6,480 bases of DNA. Source: Nitrospinota bacterium. Lineage in GTDB: Bacteria; Nitrospinota; Nitrospinia; UBA9942. The first letter of the stretch is position 1; the number at the start of each line of letters is the position of its first letter. The position numbers were made by a program, and so were the translations under genes. This document shows positions 4,929 through 6,480 of this stretch, piece by piece. The notes under the pieces were generated by a model. That model was not told the origin of the DNA. It worked only from the letters and a program-made list of their open reading frames with translations, and ran no database searches. Location of the stretch: assembly GCA_016200365.1 (NCBI GenBank), contig JACQEW010000120.1, positions 1 through 6,480 of the forward strand, in the 5' to 3' direction.

Positions 4929-5996
4929 TCATGCAGTATAGAGCTGTTTTACAAGATACCTTCCAAAGAGATTGGCAACCGGCGTCGGGAGATTGCGCCA
5001 AACAAAGGAATAGATGTTAAAGAGAGGACTCCCTTCCAAATTAAAAAGGTTTTCTTTGTCAGCCTTCTCTCCTTCAGCAAAAAGATATTGATAATATAGC
5101 TGAACCGGCGCTGCACCCCATTTTTCTTTGAAATGATATGTGCCCCTCCCTTTCTGGCTTCTTCCCATATCAAAGAAAGAAAAGCCCTCCTTTGAACCTT
5201 GCTGAATAGCCTCCCAGTATATCAGGTCATTCGCACACAGGGAATTATACTCTATAAGAGTTGCTGCATAAGGCACGCTTAATATGTCCTTAAAAGATAT
5301 AAGCAGCATCCCGCCGATTATTTCACCTTTATATAAGGCAAGGATTATCCTGGAATTTTTATTAAAATTTTTAATTATTGTCTCTATATAACTCATGGGA
5401 TATGCGGGGAAGGAAAGCTCCTTCATCCTTTTTGAAAATACCTTATAAAAATCATTAATAAATCGTCGGTCATTTCCAGTAATAACCTCGATACCCGATT
5501 TCTGTGCCTTTCTTATCTGATTCCTTACTTTTGGCGAAAAGCTATTCCAGAGTCCATCCACTCCGGAGGACAGATTGAGGTAAAAAGTGAAGTTATCCTT
5601 TCTTGTAAAAAAAAGATCGGAAGGGTAAGGGACAACCTGCCGTATCTCAACGTACTTTGCCCTGCAATCTTCCATCAACTCCTTCAATCTATTGATGAGA
5701 GGGAAGGTATCAAATTGATTTCCGTTTGAACATAGCCCGGATTGTGTAAGGTAAGGAGTGGAGACAAGAAAAGAACCCCTGCCGATTAGAGGACTTTTTA
5801 TATGAACAAGGGGTAAAACCCCTCTGATTTTTTCATCCTCTCTTATCAAGAGATAGAAGGTCTTGAAACCAAAGACATCTTCATAGATTGTTTTCCAATC
5901 AAAAAGGGAGGCGAAGGAGGCATTTTCGCTTTCATTTAAAAACAAGTCCCACTCTTCTCTCATCTTTCCGCTATTTACAACATCCACAATAACCAT
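4929..5996 (-). CDS. FemAB-like GNAT-fold protein, XrtA/PEP-CTERM-associated type
   Basis: The product is 355 residues. The N-terminal part (about 1-130) includes EEWDLFLNESENASFASLF and FYLLIREDEKIRGVLPLVHI, a first acyltransferase-like half. The second half contains FSPKVRNQIRKAQKSGIEV (153-171), the FYKVFSKRMKELSFPAYP helix (183-200), LALYKGEIIGGMLLI (219-233), and a motif FDMGRSQKGRGTYHFKEKWG (275-294). This arrangement matches FemAB-related proteins associated with exosortase A and PEP-CTERM polysaccharide loci. FemAB enzymes transfer amino acids from aminoacyl-tRNA to peptidoglycan precursors; in PEP-CTERM loci the substrate is not known. The most useful context is the downstream glycosyltransferase and DUF2304 genes, which fit an envelope or exopolysaccharide locus. 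The chosen ATG has no visible Shine-Dalgarno sequence. An arm of CACAGAT repeat lies just 22-50 nt upstream. Confidence 0.85.
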   Translation of the reverse strand: MVIVDVVNSGKMREEWDLFLNESENASFASLFDWKTIYEDVFGFKTFYLLIREDEKIRGVLPLVHIKSPLIGRGSFLVSTPYLTQSGLCSNGNQFDTFPLINRLKELMEDCRAKYVEIRQVVPYPSDLFFTRKDNFTFYLNLSSGVDGLWNSFSPKVRNQIRKAQKSGIEVITGNDRRFINDFYKVFSKRMKELSFPAYPMSYIETIIKNFNKNSRIILALYKGEIIGGMLLISFKDILSVPYAATLIEYNSLCANDLIYWEAIQQGSKEGFSFFDMGRSQKGRGTYHFKEKWGAAPVQLYYQYLFAEGEKADKENLFNLEGSPLFNIYSFVWRNLPTPVANLFGRYLVKQLYTA

Positions 5997-6017
5997 AAAA
6001 CAAAAACTTGATTAATC

Positions 6018-6046
6018 CACAGATTACGCAGATTTTCACAGAATGG
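6018..6046. repeat. Single arm of CACAGAT-type repeat
   Basis: CACAGATTA at 6018, CGCAGATTTT at 6027 and CACAGAATGG at 6037 are three degenerate units of 9-10 nt. They share wording and period with the inverted repeat at 4003-4081. No complementary arm is seen within the next 120 bases. The remainder of the 174-bp gap between the FemAB-like and HTH genes (to 6170) is AT-rich; I see no gene, confident promoter or terminator in it. Confidence 0.6.
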
Positions 6047-6170
6047 ACTGCATCACAGGGACTATTATCTACCGAAACAGTAATATCTCCCCGTAAATAA
6101 TCTATATAACCAGCATATCATATATACTTTTATCAATCAGTTGTTTTTTAGCATTTCCATGCACGAAATT

Positions 6171-6480
6171 TTAAACTGCTATCTGCAAATCAATTCTTTC
6201 ATAGTCAATTGTAGGTATAGATTCTTTCCGTCCTTCTTTCTTTCTTCTCATATCAATCAGGTCAAGTCCCTCCAGTATCTTTATATCCGTTACTATGCTT
6301 TTCATATCCCGCTTAACAAGTCTTGCAAGCTCCTGTAAGCTTTCAGGCTGTTTTTCTTTGATAATGTGCAATAGCTCAAGCCTCTTTGGTGTGAGCGCCT
6401 TTCTGAATCCTTCAATGCTCTCAAAATAAAGTCCTTTTTCACTCTTTACCTTTTCTCCTCTTTCAATCTTTTTCATGGCC
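6171..6480 (-). CDS. HVO_A0114-type winged-helix DNA-binding protein, N-terminus probably outside the window
   Basis: The frame is open to the window edge. The first Met in view is at 6476, followed by KKIERGEKVKSEKGLYFESIEGFRKALTPKRLELLHIIKEKQPESLQELARLVKRDMKSIVTDIK in sequence; the pattern is GE, then FES, then LTPKRLELL, then a helix-turn-helix. That matches small predicted DNA-binding proteins called HVO_A0114-like. In homologs I recall, the KKIERGE stretch is preceded by about 20-40 residues, and the codon before this Met is an in-frame Ala. The true start is therefore likely beyond 6480. The helix-turn-helix covers about residues 45-70 counted from the visible Met, followed by a basic wing (MRRKKEGRKES). 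Such proteins often act as antitoxins or repressors beside a small toxin gene, which would lie upstream and out of view. It is separated by 174 bp from the FemAB-like gene and may be unrelated to it. Confidence 0.82.
   Translation of the reverse strand, partial: AMKKIERGEKVKSEKGLYFESIEGFRKALTPKRLELLHIIKEKQPESLQELARLVKRDMKSIVTDIKILEGLDLIDMRRKKEGRKESIPTIDYERIDLQIAV

Overview
The window reads as a piece of a bacterial chromosome of moderate to low GC, probably from a metagenome-type lineage. A FemAB-like protein of the PEP-CTERM/exosortase type, a DPM1-like glycosyltransferase next to a DUF2304 protein, and intergenic repeats of the CACAGAT kind all resemble what I know from Nitrospirota, Desulfobacterota and related uncultured groups. 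The sequence alone does not fix the taxon.

Left half, plus strand (1-2788). The window opens inside the C-terminal CCG cysteine-rich domain of a GlcF/HdrD/LutA-type Fe-S oxidoreductase. A two-gene cassette with a 16-bp overlap follows: a small protein with a probable PBECR-like nuclease fold and a DUF2283 protein, which looks like a toxin-antitoxin-type pair. A short intergenic region carries two small REP-like hairpins. Then comes a 585-residue secreted protein with a transglutaminase-like Cys-His-Asp domain, a proline-rich linker and a C-terminal beta-rich domain.

Right half, minus strand (2785-6480). Read in the direction of transcription (high to low coordinates), the order is: an HTH protein of the HVO_A0114 type cut by the window edge; a FemAB/GNAT-like protein; a family 2 glycosyltransferase; a DUF2304 membrane protein; a 48-residue basic protein; and an AbiEii-like nucleotidyltransferase. 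The FemAB, glycosyltransferase and DUF2304 genes plausibly belong to an extracellular polysaccharide or envelope locus. The last two overlap and look like a second toxin-antitoxin-like cassette. The nucleotidyltransferase gene meets the transglutaminase gene tail to tail, with both stop codons sharing the tetranucleotide TTAA.

The most unusual feature is the set of minus-strand intergenic regions. They hold degenerate short tandem repeats with different unit lengths: 6 nt at 3462-3532, 10 nt at 4003-4081 nested inside purine/pyrimidine arms at 3946-4128, 8 nt at 4850-4904, and a one-armed 9-10 nt copy at 6018-6046. In the first three the repeat is followed by its own inverted copy, so a transcript could fold into a long hairpin. 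The 6-nt copy runs into the 3' end of the DUF2304 gene and encodes a Ser-Glu/Ser-Val tail. I see no RNA gene, CRISPR array or insertion sequence.
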